A stretch of DNA of 64,000 nucleotides, taken from the NCBI RefSeq assembly GCF_003003125.1, contig NZ_PVTZ01000004.1, positions 124,001 through 188,000 on the forward strand. The letters are read 5' to 3'. The first letter of the stretch is position 1, and every line of letters starts with the position of its first letter. The translations under genes were made by a program, and so were the position numbers. This DNA is from Laceyella sediminis. GTDB taxonomy: Bacteria > Bacillota > Bacilli > Thermoactinomycetales > Thermoactinomycetaceae. A model generated the notes under the pieces. It saw only the letters and a list, made by a program, of their open reading frames with translations. It did no database searches and had not been told where the DNA came from. Below are positions 25,221 through 33,856 of this stretch, piece by piece.

Positions 25221-26970
25221 GCCGAATCCCTCCCGCCCATTTTCTTTGCTTACCCCCGCGATCATCCTCGGTTTTGTTCACTGACACCACCTTTTTGATG
25301 CAGGGAACCCCAAACGGCCGTGCCATCGTTTCTGCCGACAGTTGGCGCTGGCCCTGTGGAACCGGCACCCACACGACCAGATCGGCTACGTCTTTGCCAC
25401 TGGTCAGCTGTACTGTTCCATCCTCTTTGATCCCTACGACGCGCACAGTGCGGCGAGCCCGCTCCCATTCACTGATCTGCTTGCCGGTCCAGAAGACGAA
25501 TCCCCGACGTTTGGCTTCATGCACGACATTTCGCAACGCCTTACGTACCGAGGGTTGATTGTGGATGTGAACCTGGTGAAACAGAAAATGGGCCACCCCT
25601 CGCACCTGGCGAACCCGTTCAAGAAACGGGACAGTCACACTCATGTCTGCTAACCGGGGATGATTCAAGTCCTGAGTCAAAAACCCGACTTCCAACACAT
25701 CATATAGGCGGTTTTTCTCATCCGCCCATGAGATCGGAAAGTAAGGGTGGCATGTGCCAAACAAAAAGCCGACATTTCCTTTTTTGCTCGGCCCCCTCGT
25801 TTGATCTGACGCTATGCCGTGGGTTTCACACCAGCGAAACAATTCGCCCCAGCCTTCAAATCGAGTGTAGTGATTTTTGTTGGAATGGATTTCTGTTAAG
25901 CCGGTCGCCTTTTTCAGCCACTGCAATTGGCGCTGGAATTCGGCTTCTCCCCACTTTCCATGGTCATGCTCCACCGCATTGTAATGGAAAGCCAACTCAT
26001 GCCCCTCGGCCAGTACCCGTGGATAAATGTGAGGATCATATCCCGGTTCTATCATGCACCAAGTGGCTTTGACACCGTGTTCCCGCAACACCGCCAGCGT
26101 CGTTTCGGCCGATTCATTCACATTCAAATCGCTGTCGAGAGAAATCATAGCCACTTGCTCTATGCCTGCGGGCCAATAGCCAACAAAAGGCAACGTCAAC
26201 CCCCTGTCGACTACCCTGTTTAGCAGATGGCCAATCATCACTTCTCGCCACCAATCAGCATAAGGATGCGCAAAATAAGGGGTAGCGGTCTCCGTTGTCA
26301 AGCGATCCAATTCCCAATCCATCGCCATGCCATCGTCCGCTTTCAACATGCCATCATCAATGGAGCCAGTGCCATCCAACGCCGGAATCCCATCTTCTAT
26401 CACCGGTTCGGCACCTTGCTGCAAACCGACGACGGTTTCCGCTATATCAACCGCCCAGCGATCGATGATCCCTTTTCCCACATGGAATTGAAGCAAAGCC
26501 GAACCGAGGCTGGCCCCCTGCGGATGCTCCGAGTGAATCTGGCCAATCGCGCTATAAGGCGGCCCGTCTTCCGACATCGCGATCCAGGGAGTGGCCCGCA
26601 AGTACCTGAGCGGATGCGATACGCCAACGTGCATAGGCAACCACGCATACCCTTTGCCAACGGGGCCTCTGTCGGCAAACCCGAGCCGACCCGCCAAAGA
26701 GGACAGCCCCCCATAGGCGATCACGATCCCCCCTCGCTCCGCAAAGCGCCAAATCGGCGTTACCGCCCCCTCCTCTTTTCGATCTAGCGCCACCAACAAC
26801 ACATCAAATGCCCGTTCTGTCAATTGTTCGACATCATCAATCCATTCAAACGGAATACCAGCATGAGACAATATTTCGCCAAGATAGACTTGAAATACAT
26901 TTAGTCCGTTGTCCCATCTTCTAAGAGCTGCTTTCCGATCCAATAAAACACCCACTCGGGCCATCTTCAT
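25213..26970 (-). CDS. large protein with polysaccharide deacetylase-like domain
   Basis: 585 residues, no signal peptide. The N-terminal half (about 1-210) resembles a glutamine-amidotransferase-like fold (VGVLLDRK..., FDVLLVALDRK, GGIVIAYGGLSSLA). The middle (about 245-480) has a NodB-like pattern: MISLDSDLNVNES in place of TFDDGP, GHELAFHYNAVEHDH with metal-type His residues, and HSNKNHYTRFEGW. The chain ends in a small basic domain. It may remove N-acetyl or another acyl group from a sugar. The best start is ATG 26970, 7 bp after AAGGTGG; a coupled start at 27021 (TGATG overlap) is possible. Confidence 0.7.
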   Translation of the reverse strand: MKMARVGVLLDRKAALRRWDNGLNVFQVYLGEILSHAGIPFEWIDDVEQLTERAFDVLLVALDRKEEGAVTPIWRFAERGGIVIAYGGLSSLAGRLGFADRGPVGKGYAWLPMHVGVSHPLRYLRATPWIAMSEDGPPYSAIGQIHSEHPQGASLGSALLQFHVGKGIIDRWAVDIAETVVGLQQGAEPVIEDGIPALDGTGSIDDGMLKADDGMAMDWELDRLTTETATPYFAHPYADWWREVMIGHLLNRVVDRGLTLPFVGYWPAGIEQVAMISLDSDLNVNESAETTLAVLREHGVKATWCMIEPGYDPHIYPRVLAEGHELAFHYNAVEHDHGKWGEAEFQRQLQWLKKATGLTEIHSNKNHYTRFEGWGELFRWCETHGIASDQTRGPSKKGNVGFLFGTCHPYFPISWADEKNRLYDVLEVGFLTQDLNHPRLADMSVTVPFLERVRQVRGVAHFLFHQVHIHNQPSVRKALRNVVHEAKRRGFVFWTGKQISEWERARRTVRVVGIKEDGTVQLTSGKDVADLVVWVPVPQGQRQLSAETMARPFGVPCIKKVVSVNKTEDDRGGKQRKWAGGIRHG

Positions 26971-27020
26971 CGCCAAATCCACCTTTTCATTCCATTTCGA
27001 AGAGTCACTCAAATACGCCA

Positions 27021-28163
27021 TCAGACATAATTTAATCCGCCGGCATAGGGAAACGGAATCGGAAACAATTCTTTCAAAACAGAGAGCAAACCCTGAAGGT
27101 GATTCGTGTGAGAAGCCGGATCAAACAGCAACGACACAAACGCCTGCGCATCCAAGATGACCTGCTCCCCATCTAGACGCAGTTCCGCGCGGCCATTCGG
27201 CAAAGCCTGCACTTCCAAGCCGGCGCCTAGGCGCTGGTGTTTCTCCTGCAGATATGGGCGCAGTTGCTGGATCAGCCTTTCTGGATGAACGATGCGCACG
27301 GTTCCCAAGTTTTGCTCAGCACAGTGTTCCGCAGGTGCCAAGGCTTGTGCCAACTCCGCCTCATGCCATAAAACCGGGACGTCCAAACGCCCAAGCCGAT
27401 ATCGCTTAACAGCATGTGCCAATGCAAGCGCAATCAAGCGTGGTTCCCCAGCCCATTCGATGGCTAGAGCAGGAGTTGCCGCTCCCTCGTCCGCAGGCAC
27501 AGCCACCACCGCAAAGGCTTTAACCCGCCCTTCCTCTTCAGCAATCAACACGCGGTGACGCAAGTTCATGCAACTGGCATTTGCTTCTGCCTGCATCAGG
27601 GTGGCTATATCCCAAACACTCTGCTCAAATCTGACTTCCCTCTTCCGTGCCAATTCCGTCACCTTAAACCAATCCGTCGGCCCCAACTCCCTCAGATGCA
27701 CTTCCGCATCTGCCGAGACGTTCCGGACAATCTCCGACGCTGAGTCCGACCCGATCATGAACCGGGTGATCGTCCCAAATCGGAAACAATCTATCCGCTC
27801 ATACAACGGCCCATAGCCGGACACCAACAATAAAGAAGCTTCCGCTTCGTCGATATGAGCCAAGATGCGCCGTAGAATCAACCCGGCAATCCCTTTTCCA
27901 CGATAGTCGGGATGGGTGCAAACCGAACCGATCGAATACACATTCAACCGGGCGCTACCAATGTGCACAACGCTCGGCACTAAGCCTACAAACGAAACAA
28001 GCCGGCCATCCGCAAACGCACCGTATGACTGGCCTAGACTAGATGAAAATACATGGGGAAAAGCCTGCGCCATTGAAGGCTGGCTAGACGTGCGAAACGT
28101 TTCGTCAGAAAGCCGAACAGCTGTCTTTAATTCATCAGCATGCAACAAACGAACATCGACCAT
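27021..28163 (-). CDS. GNAT acetyltransferase of the Eis/SCP2 type
   Basis: A 380-residue protein with an N-terminal GNAT domain (acetyl-CoA loop in CTHPDYRGKGIAGLIL, about 80-95), a second GNAT-like domain in the middle, and a C-terminal sterol-carrier-like domain (LRLDGEQVILDAQAFVSLLF). This is the layout of Eis and its Firmicute relatives, which acetylate amino groups on small molecules. In this cluster it may acetylate an amino sugar intermediate. The start ATG 28163 lies 8 bp after AAAGGGGA; the GTG at 28184 overlaps the upstream stop but has no ribosome site. Confidence 0.87.
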   Translation of the reverse strand: MVDVRLLHADELKTAVRLSDETFRTSSQPSMAQAFPHVFSSSLGQSYGAFADGRLVSFVGLVPSVVHIGSARLNVYSIGSVCTHPDYRGKGIAGLILRRILAHIDEAEASLLLVSGYGPLYERIDCFRFGTITRFMIGSDSASEIVRNVSADAEVHLRELGPTDWFKVTELARKREVRFEQSVWDIATLMQAEANASCMNLRHRVLIAEEEGRVKAFAVVAVPADEGAATPALAIEWAGEPRLIALALAHAVKRYRLGRLDVPVLWHEAELAQALAPAEHCAEQNLGTVRIVHPERLIQQLRPYLQEKHQRLGAGLEVQALPNGRAELRLDGEQVILDAQAFVSLLFDPASHTNHLQGLLSVLKELFPIPFPYAGGLNYV

Positions 28164-28180
28164 GGGCATGCTCCCCTTTC

Positions 28181-29896
28181 TCACAATTCGTGGATCAATT
28201 GATCATAGTCAGCTGGATTTAGACTGTATAGTTCGGCGCGCGTCTTTTTCGCTTCGGGACAGAACTCGCTTGCGTCCTGAAATAGAAACACCCGGTTCAA
28301 CGCCCGCTCCACCTGATCCGACTGCCCCGACTCCTTTAATAGCTGCATCAGCTCGTAATCCCGGATTCCCCGTTGCAACCATTTGTATCGAAGCGACAAC
28401 AACGGTTTTCCGGCAGCTCCCGGATAAACGAAGTTCATGTCTCCCGCTTTCCAAACCGGCGCCCGATATGACAACTTTTCCAAGGGGCGCTCTGGCCAAA
28501 CCGTGTAATTCCAACGCAAAAAGCCGTCCAACTTCCACTTTTCTGCTAACCATGGAATCAGTCTGCACTCCACCGGCGGCGACCCAATGAACGTGTTGGG
28601 AAAGTCAGGGTGACAACAAACATAATACAACAACTTTCCGGGGATTTGCGGTTTTCGTTCCAGCAACTGTTCATACTCGGCGGCCACACATTGCAAGATG
28701 GGAACATAATCATGGATTTCGGAAAGATTGTGGTGGAGAAATGCAGTTTGAGCGATGGCAATCTTATAACGAAAACAGGGAGCGACTTGCCGCAAAGCAG
28801 CCACTCTCTCTTTAAACACGGCAAACTCTTTTGGCTCATCAGCAAGAACGCGGACGCGGTCAATCCAACCTTTTTCGATGAAATGCGCTTGCAACGCCCG
28901 CACGTAGGCGTCGAAATCCTCCCTCCGGCGCATAAAGCGAAATGTGCCCGACCCGCTGTCATAATAGCGAATGCGGACACCATCGGGATGATCCGCGATG
29001 ACGGACCCATAACCCGCCTCGGGGTCCTGCCAGATGTTCAACAATCCGAACAATTCAATCTCCGCCGCAATCCCATATCGTTCCGCAAGAGCTACATAGC
29101 GGTCTATGACAGAAAAATCATATACAAACTGGCCGTCCCCGCGTCGAGTGACCCGAACCATGCTGTATTCGAACAAATCGGCAGGTTCTGGATCGCGATG
29201 ACTGTGTTGTCCCGACCACGGGATTTCCGACACCACCACGGACACCGCTTTTTGCCCCAATTGCGCCAAACTGTGCAGATAACGGTCAAGAATCGCAAAA
29301 TGTTCGTCAGACCACAGGCGGACGTCGTACTTTCTGGCAATGTTGGAGTTGTGTTGCCACAAATCGAGATAAAACCGGTATTGCGACGGTTCCGGCAACA
29401 AGTAATCTTTGATGGTAAGGGAAAACTGGCACTCACCCAACAGCCGCTCATCTTCAAACAAAGTGCGGGCATATATTCGCACTCGGCCGCTGTACACACC
29501 AGGCTGGCTGGCGTCGGTCGTTTCGCACTCCACCCACACTTGTTGCAAATGCCAACGTTCCACAAACATCGCGCTTTGCTCCAGCAACACGTCCGATTTC
29601 AAACACCCATCGTCGTCCTCAATCAATCCGATCAAACGGACTTCCGTCCGCACCGGCGCATCGGTGTTAATTTCCAAGCGCACAATGTTGAGCGGACCGC
29701 CTTTCCAAAACAAGGGATCGGTGCTTGTAGTGAGCAGAAATGCTTCATCTGCGGCCATGAGCACTTGGAAAGCAGCACTATCCCTCCGGCAACACGCGAG
29801 ATCCAGCCGTTTGGTGGCCGTCACCTGCCGCACTTCCTCCCAAGTGAGTGATCCCTTCACATATTTGTGAAACATCGTGGCCAAACCGAAATGCAA
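28181..29896 (-). CDS. GH123/DUF4091-type glycosidase, possible beta-N-acetylgalactosaminidase
   Basis: 571 residues. The N-terminal beta-sandwich region (about 1-170) precedes a TIM-barrel-like region and a C-terminal part with FLRWNYTVWPE...YPG and RYKWLQRGIRDYELM, which is the pattern of DUF4091/GH123 enzymes. GH123 uses an adjacent Asp-Glu pair in substrate-assisted catalysis; here ADEP carries Asp353-Glu354. No signal peptide, so cleavage would be intracellular, on imported oligosaccharides. The start is TTG 29896, 7 bp after GGAGG; the ATG at 29917 has no ribosome site. GalNAc specificity is inferred from family plus AgaS and GatY neighbours. Confidence 0.75.
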   Translation of the reverse strand: MHFGLATMFHKYVKGSLTWEEVRQVTATKRLDLACCRRDSAAFQVLMAADEAFLLTTSTDPLFWKGGPLNIVRLEINTDAPVRTEVRLIGLIEDDDGCLKSDVLLEQSAMFVERWHLQQVWVECETTDASQPGVYSGRVRIYARTLFEDERLLGECQFSLTIKDYLLPEPSQYRFYLDLWQHNSNIARKYDVRLWSDEHFAILDRYLHSLAQLGQKAVSVVVSEIPWSGQHSHRDPEPADLFEYSMVRVTRRGDGQFVYDFSVIDRYVALAERYGIAAEIELFGLLNIWQDPEAGYGSVIADHPDGVRIRYYDSGSGTFRFMRRREDFDAYVRALQAHFIEKGWIDRVRVLADEPKEFAVFKERVAALRQVAPCFRYKIAIAQTAFLHHNLSEIHDYVPILQCVAAEYEQLLERKPQIPGKLLYYVCCHPDFPNTFIGSPPVECRLIPWLAEKWKLDGFLRWNYTVWPERPLEKLSYRAPVWKAGDMNFVYPGAAGKPLLSLRYKWLQRGIRDYELMQLLKESGQSDQVERALNRVFLFQDASEFCPEAKKTRAELYSLNPADYDQLIHEL

Positions 29897-29930
29897 CGCG
29901 ATCCCTCCAGACTGCATGCGCTAAGATTGG

Positions 29931-30833
29931 TTATAACGCAACGGTTTCTCCGGTCAGGCGGCTTTCGTTCACCGCCTCGATGAAGCGGATGATTTGCCGT
30001 GTTTCCCGGAAATCAACAGGTGTTTTCCCTGTGGTGAACATCTCCATGATATGCGTGAGCAGACTGGCATAGTACGGTTTGGCGCTGGCGTTCACATCAA
30101 CGGCGCGCGTGCCCCCGCATCGATGGATTAAAGCGCCGAACCCATTGTTTCCCTTGCGGTTGCCGCGGACAACGCCTATACGTCCATCTTCCCACACCCC
30201 TACCGCCACATCCTGCTCATCGTTGCCTGCCGCAGTGACGCGGACACACCCTTTGCCCAGGATGGCAAATAGCATTTCCACGGTGTGAATTCCATACCAG
30301 AACCAACCGGGTTGCGTCGGTTCAAGCGGCATGGGGCCGTAACAATCCGCTCCGTAAACATCACCTTGTTCCGTTTCAGCTAGCGCCGTTGTCAGCGCTT
30401 CCGCGTAACGGAGCGCGGAGCAACTCAATACCGGCACCTGATATCGGTCGGCGAGAGCAAAGATTTTGTCCGCATCGGTGCTGGTGAGCGCCAATGGTTT
30501 ATCGATGAACACCGGCTTACCGTAGGGAGCAATTTTTTCAAATTGTTCCAAGTGCACCCGCCCATCAACGGATTCCAATAAGATGGCGTCGGCTTGTTCG
30601 GCGACGGTTTCAGGCGTGCTGACAATGGCAACGCCATACTGATCCGCCAGCTGACGCGTATATCCTTCAACGCGTGTTCGGCTCAGATCAAAATCAGGTG
30701 ACCCACCTGGATATGCCGCAATGACCCGCCCGCCCGGCACATGATGTGGTTCCTTTGGATCATGCAACAATTTCGTAAACGCCGTCACGTGCGACGTATC
30801 CAAACCGATGATGCCCAATCTCAATTCACTCAA
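29931..30833 (-). CDS. Gfo/Idh/MocA oxidoreductase (2 of 3)
   Basis: 300 residues. The N-terminus GIIGLDTSHVTAF is the variant Rossmann motif found in one Gfo/Idh/MocA subgroup, and VFIDKPLAL carries DKP in place of the common EKP. It has a short C-terminal domain. The start codon is TTG 30833 with AGAGGTG 7 bp upstream. It sits between another oxidoreductase and the glycosidase gene, 18 bp from one and 34 bp from the other. Substrate unknown. Confidence 0.85.
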   Translation of the reverse strand: MSELRLGIIGLDTSHVTAFTKLLHDPKEPHHVPGGRVIAAYPGGSPDFDLSRTRVEGYTRQLADQYGVAIVSTPETVAEQADAILLESVDGRVHLEQFEKIAPYGKPVFIDKPLALTSTDADKIFALADRYQVPVLSCSALRYAEALTTALAETEQGDVYGADCYGPMPLEPTQPGWFWYGIHTVEMLFAILGKGCVRVTAAGNDEQDVAVGVWEDGRIGVVRGNRKGNNGFGALIHRCGGTRAVDVNASAKPYYASLLTHIMEMFTTGKTPVDFRETRQIIRFIEAVNESRLTGETVAL

Positions 30834-30851
30834 GGTTTTTCACCTCTTCCG

Positions 30852-32012
30852 TCATGTATTGCTCCTTTCTGGATCCTCCGGCCAGCCAATAGGCAAAAAG
30901 GCGTTGGTCAGCGCCGACTCCCTCGCCCTCAAGCACATCAACGCACTTAGCAATCCGGCTTCCATCGGCGCAATCGACTTCGCCTCCCCTTTCATCACCG
31001 CGATAAAATTGCGGGCGAGCACTGCGTCTCCACCGAAGTGGCCCGCCTCTTCAGTCATTTCGTATGTCTCAACCACGGGTGAATGGTGCATGTAGACTTT
31101 GACCGCATTTGTGTAGAAGTCGAACTCCAACGTCCCTTTGTAGCCCAGTAAGCGGGCTCCCCGGCTTCCGGCCTTCCCTCTGGCGAAGAAATTTTGTGAA
31201 TAAGAGACATGCATCCCGGTCTCATATCGGATCAACGCGCTTCCTGCATCTTCATTCCCCGTATCTACCGCAAAGCAACAGTATTCACCGGCTGGTGTTT
31301 CATGGGGCAATCTGCGAATATTCACCGTGCTATCCGGACATGCATGCCGCTCATCGCAATCAACGCATTTGAGCCCGGCCGGTTTATTCCCTTTGAACAC
31401 CTGTTTGGACGTCATCGCGCAGATCAGCGTCGGTCGCATCCCCAACAGATAATTGATGTAATCAAAGTCGTGCGTCGCTTTTTGCAAAAACAATCCGCCC
31501 GTTTCCTTTTCATCGCGGTACCAGTGATGATAATACACCCCGCCGTAGGGCACATTGTTAACCGCTTGCACATGCTCCACCGTACCGATCTTTCCCGAAT
31601 CGATAATCTCTTTGACCAATGTCACCAACGGCGCCGCCCGAAGTGGGAAGGAAACCACCACCTCGGTTCCGGTCGCCTCATATTTCTGTTTGAGTCGAAG
31701 CAATGCGTGCTCATCAGTAGCCACCGGCTTCTCCAAAAACAGGGGAATTCCTTTCGGCAAGACTCTGATGGCCAAGTCCGCATGTAGCGAACACCGGGTG
31801 CCGATCAATATACCATGCAATTCGGCCTCCTGCACCATCGCTTCCGGACTGTCATAAAAAACGATCTCCGCAGCTTCCTCTCCCAACTCCTGCTTAATAT
31901 CATTGTTTTGCAAATCATTGATGGCCACCACCCGGCAATCCGGATCGATTCGGCGCATTTCCGCCACCATGTGCCGAATCCGCCGTCCATACCCGATAAC
32001 ACCTAACCGCAC
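30852..32012 (-). CDS. Gfo/Idh/MocA oxidoreductase (3 of 3) with a cysteine cluster
   Basis: 386 residues. Rossmann segment RLGVIGYGRRIRHMV, catalytic FLEKPVATD, and the histidine motif KATHDFDYIN. An unusual insertion, KCVDCDERHACPD near residue 215-230, holds three Cys and one His and may bind a metal or form disulphides. The start is GTG 32012 with AGGAGGG 7-8 bp upstream. It is the first gene after the transporter permeases, so it probably acts early on the imported sugar. Confidence 0.85.
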   Translation of the reverse strand: MRLGVIGYGRRIRHMVAEMRRIDPDCRVVAINDLQNNDIKQELGEEAAEIVFYDSPEAMVQEAELHGILIGTRCSLHADLAIRVLPKGIPLFLEKPVATDEHALLRLKQKYEATGTEVVVSFPLRAAPLVTLVKEIIDSGKIGTVEHVQAVNNVPYGGVYYHHWYRDEKETGGLFLQKATHDFDYINYLLGMRPTLICAMTSKQVFKGNKPAGLKCVDCDERHACPDSTVNIRRLPHETPAGEYCCFAVDTGNEDAGSALIRYETGMHVSYSQNFFARGKAGSRGARLLGYKGTLEFDFYTNAVKVYMHHSPVVETYEMTEEAGHFGGDAVLARNFIAVMKGEAKSIAPMEAGLLSALMCLRARESALTNAFLPIGWPEDPERSNT

Positions 32013-32024
32013 CGCCGTTCCCTC

Positions 32025-32870
32025 CTATCCTTTAATGGCCCCTTGCATGCCGGAAACGAAATAGCGTTGCATCATCAGATAGAAAACGATGATCGGCAAC
32101 AAGGAGACCACCGTGCCAGCAGCCATGACTCGCACATCATCGCCAAAGGTGCCCGACAAATACGCAAGCCCTAGCGCCAAGGGATACAAGTCATCATTCT
32201 TTAACACGATCAACGGCCAGATGAAGGAATTCCACACGGATATGAACGAAAATACGCTTAACGCCGCCAGCGTCGGTTTCGTCAATGGCAACATGATGCT
32301 CCACCACATCCTAAACGGGCCGCATCCGTCCAAAATGGCCGCTTCCTCCAGCTCTTTCGGAATGCTGAGATACGCTTGCCGCATCAAAAAGATGGAAAAT
32401 CCGCCCACCAGTCCCGGAATGATCAATCCCCACCACGAATCGATGAGCCCCAGTTTTTGCGTAATGATAAACAACGGCACCAGTTTTCCTTCTTCCGGAA
32501 AAAACATGGTGCCGATAATTGCATAAAAAATCAGATCCCGACCCGGAAACGTCATCCTCGCCAACGGATACGCGGTCAATGAGGTTAAAAACAGGTGGGC
32601 AGGCACCATCACCACGATCAGGATGAAGGAATTCAACAAATATTTCGGGAATGGGATCACCGTCAGAGCCTCCACAAACTGATCCCATACCGGCGGTTTC
32701 GGGATCAAGTCTGGCGGAAATGTGAATACATCCTGTGCATTCGATTTGAACGCCGTCGACAGAAGCCACAAAAAGGGACCGACAAATAAGAGTGCGATCA
32801 AAAGAAGCAACAGGTACATCAACGCTTTGCGCGCGATGGCAATCCCCATGCGCTTGCGCTTCGCATTCAT
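32025..32870 (-). CDS. sugar ABC transporter permease, MalG/UgpE type
   Basis: 281 residues with six hydrophobic segments. The EAA loop that docks the ATPase is visible as EEAAILDGCGPFRMWWSIMLPL near residue 185, and the C-terminus SGMQGAIKG is typical of carbohydrate-uptake family 1 permeases. Its ATG overlaps the stop of the preceding permease gene (ATGA), so the two subunits are made together. The cognate ATPase is not in the window; a shared MsmX-type ATPase elsewhere is the usual solution in Bacillales. Confidence 0.93.
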   Translation of the reverse strand: MNAKRKRMGIAIARKALMYLLLLLIALLFVGPFLWLLSTAFKSNAQDVFTFPPDLIPKPPVWDQFVEALTVIPFPKYLLNSFILIVVMVPAHLFLTSLTAYPLARMTFPGRDLIFYAIIGTMFFPEEGKLVPLFIITQKLGLIDSWWGLIIPGLVGGFSIFLMRQAYLSIPKELEEAAILDGCGPFRMWWSIMLPLTKPTLAALSVFSFISVWNSFIWPLIVLKNDDLYPLALGLAYLSGTFGDDVRVMAAGTVVSLLPIIVFYLMMQRYFVSGMQGAIKG

Positions 32871-33784
32871 CCTACCCGCCCCCCGTTGGACAACTTGAAA
32901 TTAATGACCGTCAAAACCATCAAAATGAGCCAAAGCACCATCCCCATCGCCGTCGCATACCCCATATCTAGCTCGACGAATGCTTTTTGATAAATGTACA
33001 GCGGCAATGTCAACGTGCTATCAAATGGCCCACCACCCGTCATGATATAGATGCTGGTAAACATCTGCACGCTAGCCAACGTGGATAAAACAAGGATCAC
33101 AGCAATGGTCGGCCGTAATTGCGGCAAATAGACATGCCACAATACCCGCAATCGGCCGGCACCATCCATCTTGGCAGCCTCCACCAACTCCTGTGAAATC
33201 GTCTGCAATCCGGCGAGATAGATCACCATGTAAAAACCAAGCGATTTCCAAACTTCCAGCACAGCAACGGCAGGGAGGGCGGTGTCGGGGTTTAGAAGCC
33301 AGTTGACAGCCTCTTTTTGTAGGCCGATTCCCTGCAAAACGGCGTTAAGCAAGCCGGCGGGATGGTATAAATATTTCCACACGATGGCCACCGCCACCAT
33401 CGAGGTGACCACAGGCAAATAGTAGATCACCCGAAACAATTGGATGCCTCGCAGTTTCTGATTGACCAATATCGCGAGGAACAAAGGCACCGTTAACAGC
33501 AAAGGAACGATGATAAGGAAGTATGTCAAAGAATTGCTGACCGCGATCCAAAACTTCGTATCTTGCATCAATGCCCGATAATTCTCCCATCCCACCCATT
33601 CGGCGGGAGACAGGATGTGGTACTCAGTGAATGAATAATAAAAGGCACTGAAAATAGGCAAATAGTCAAAGGTGAAGAACAATAGCAACGCCGGAAGTAA
33701 AAACAGATAAGGGAGTAAGGGAATGTTCCGCCTCTTTTTTTTAGATGCGCGATATTCGGTGGTTGGTACGATTTCATTGCCCAA
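32867..33784 (-). CDS. sugar ABC transporter permease, MalF/UgpA type
   Basis: 305 residues with six membrane segments after a basic N-terminus (SKKKRRN). EAA loop: VEAAKMDGAGRLRVLWHVYLPQL. The start is TTG 33784, with GGGGGGAG 7 bp upstream; the frame continues upstream to 33847, through a hairpin, and is not expected to be translated there. Partner of the MalG-type permease downstream and of the binding protein upstream. Confidence 0.92.
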   Translation of the reverse strand: MGNEIVPTTEYRASKKKRRNIPLLPYLFLLPALLLFFTFDYLPIFSAFYYSFTEYHILSPAEWVGWENYRALMQDTKFWIAVSNSLTYFLIIVPLLLTVPLFLAILVNQKLRGIQLFRVIYYLPVVTSMVAVAIVWKYLYHPAGLLNAVLQGIGLQKEAVNWLLNPDTALPAVAVLEVWKSLGFYMVIYLAGLQTISQELVEAAKMDGAGRLRVLWHVYLPQLRPTIAVILVLSTLASVQMFTSIYIMTGGGPFDSTLTLPLYIYQKAFVELDMGYATAMGMVLWLILMVLTVINFKLSNGGRVG

Positions 33785-33813
33785 ATCGCATCTCCCCCCA
33801 TTGAAGAAAATCG

Positions 33814-33856
33814 GGCGGCGAAAAAGGGCTTCGCCGCCTGTGCCCATATGGGCGGC
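33814..33856 (-). promoter_or_regulatory. mutually exclusive hairpins between binding-protein and permease genes
   Basis: GGCGGCG (33815-33821), CGCCGCC (33832-33838) and GGCGGC (33851-33856) can pair as left-centre or centre-right. Such hairpins commonly trim or attenuate the transcript so that the binding protein is made in excess over the permeases. Confidence 0.5.

Noticed and set aside
28610-29851. 413-codon open frame antisense to the GH123-like gene
   Set aside because: The minus-strand gene has matching overlaps, a ribosome site and family motifs. The antisense frame has none.
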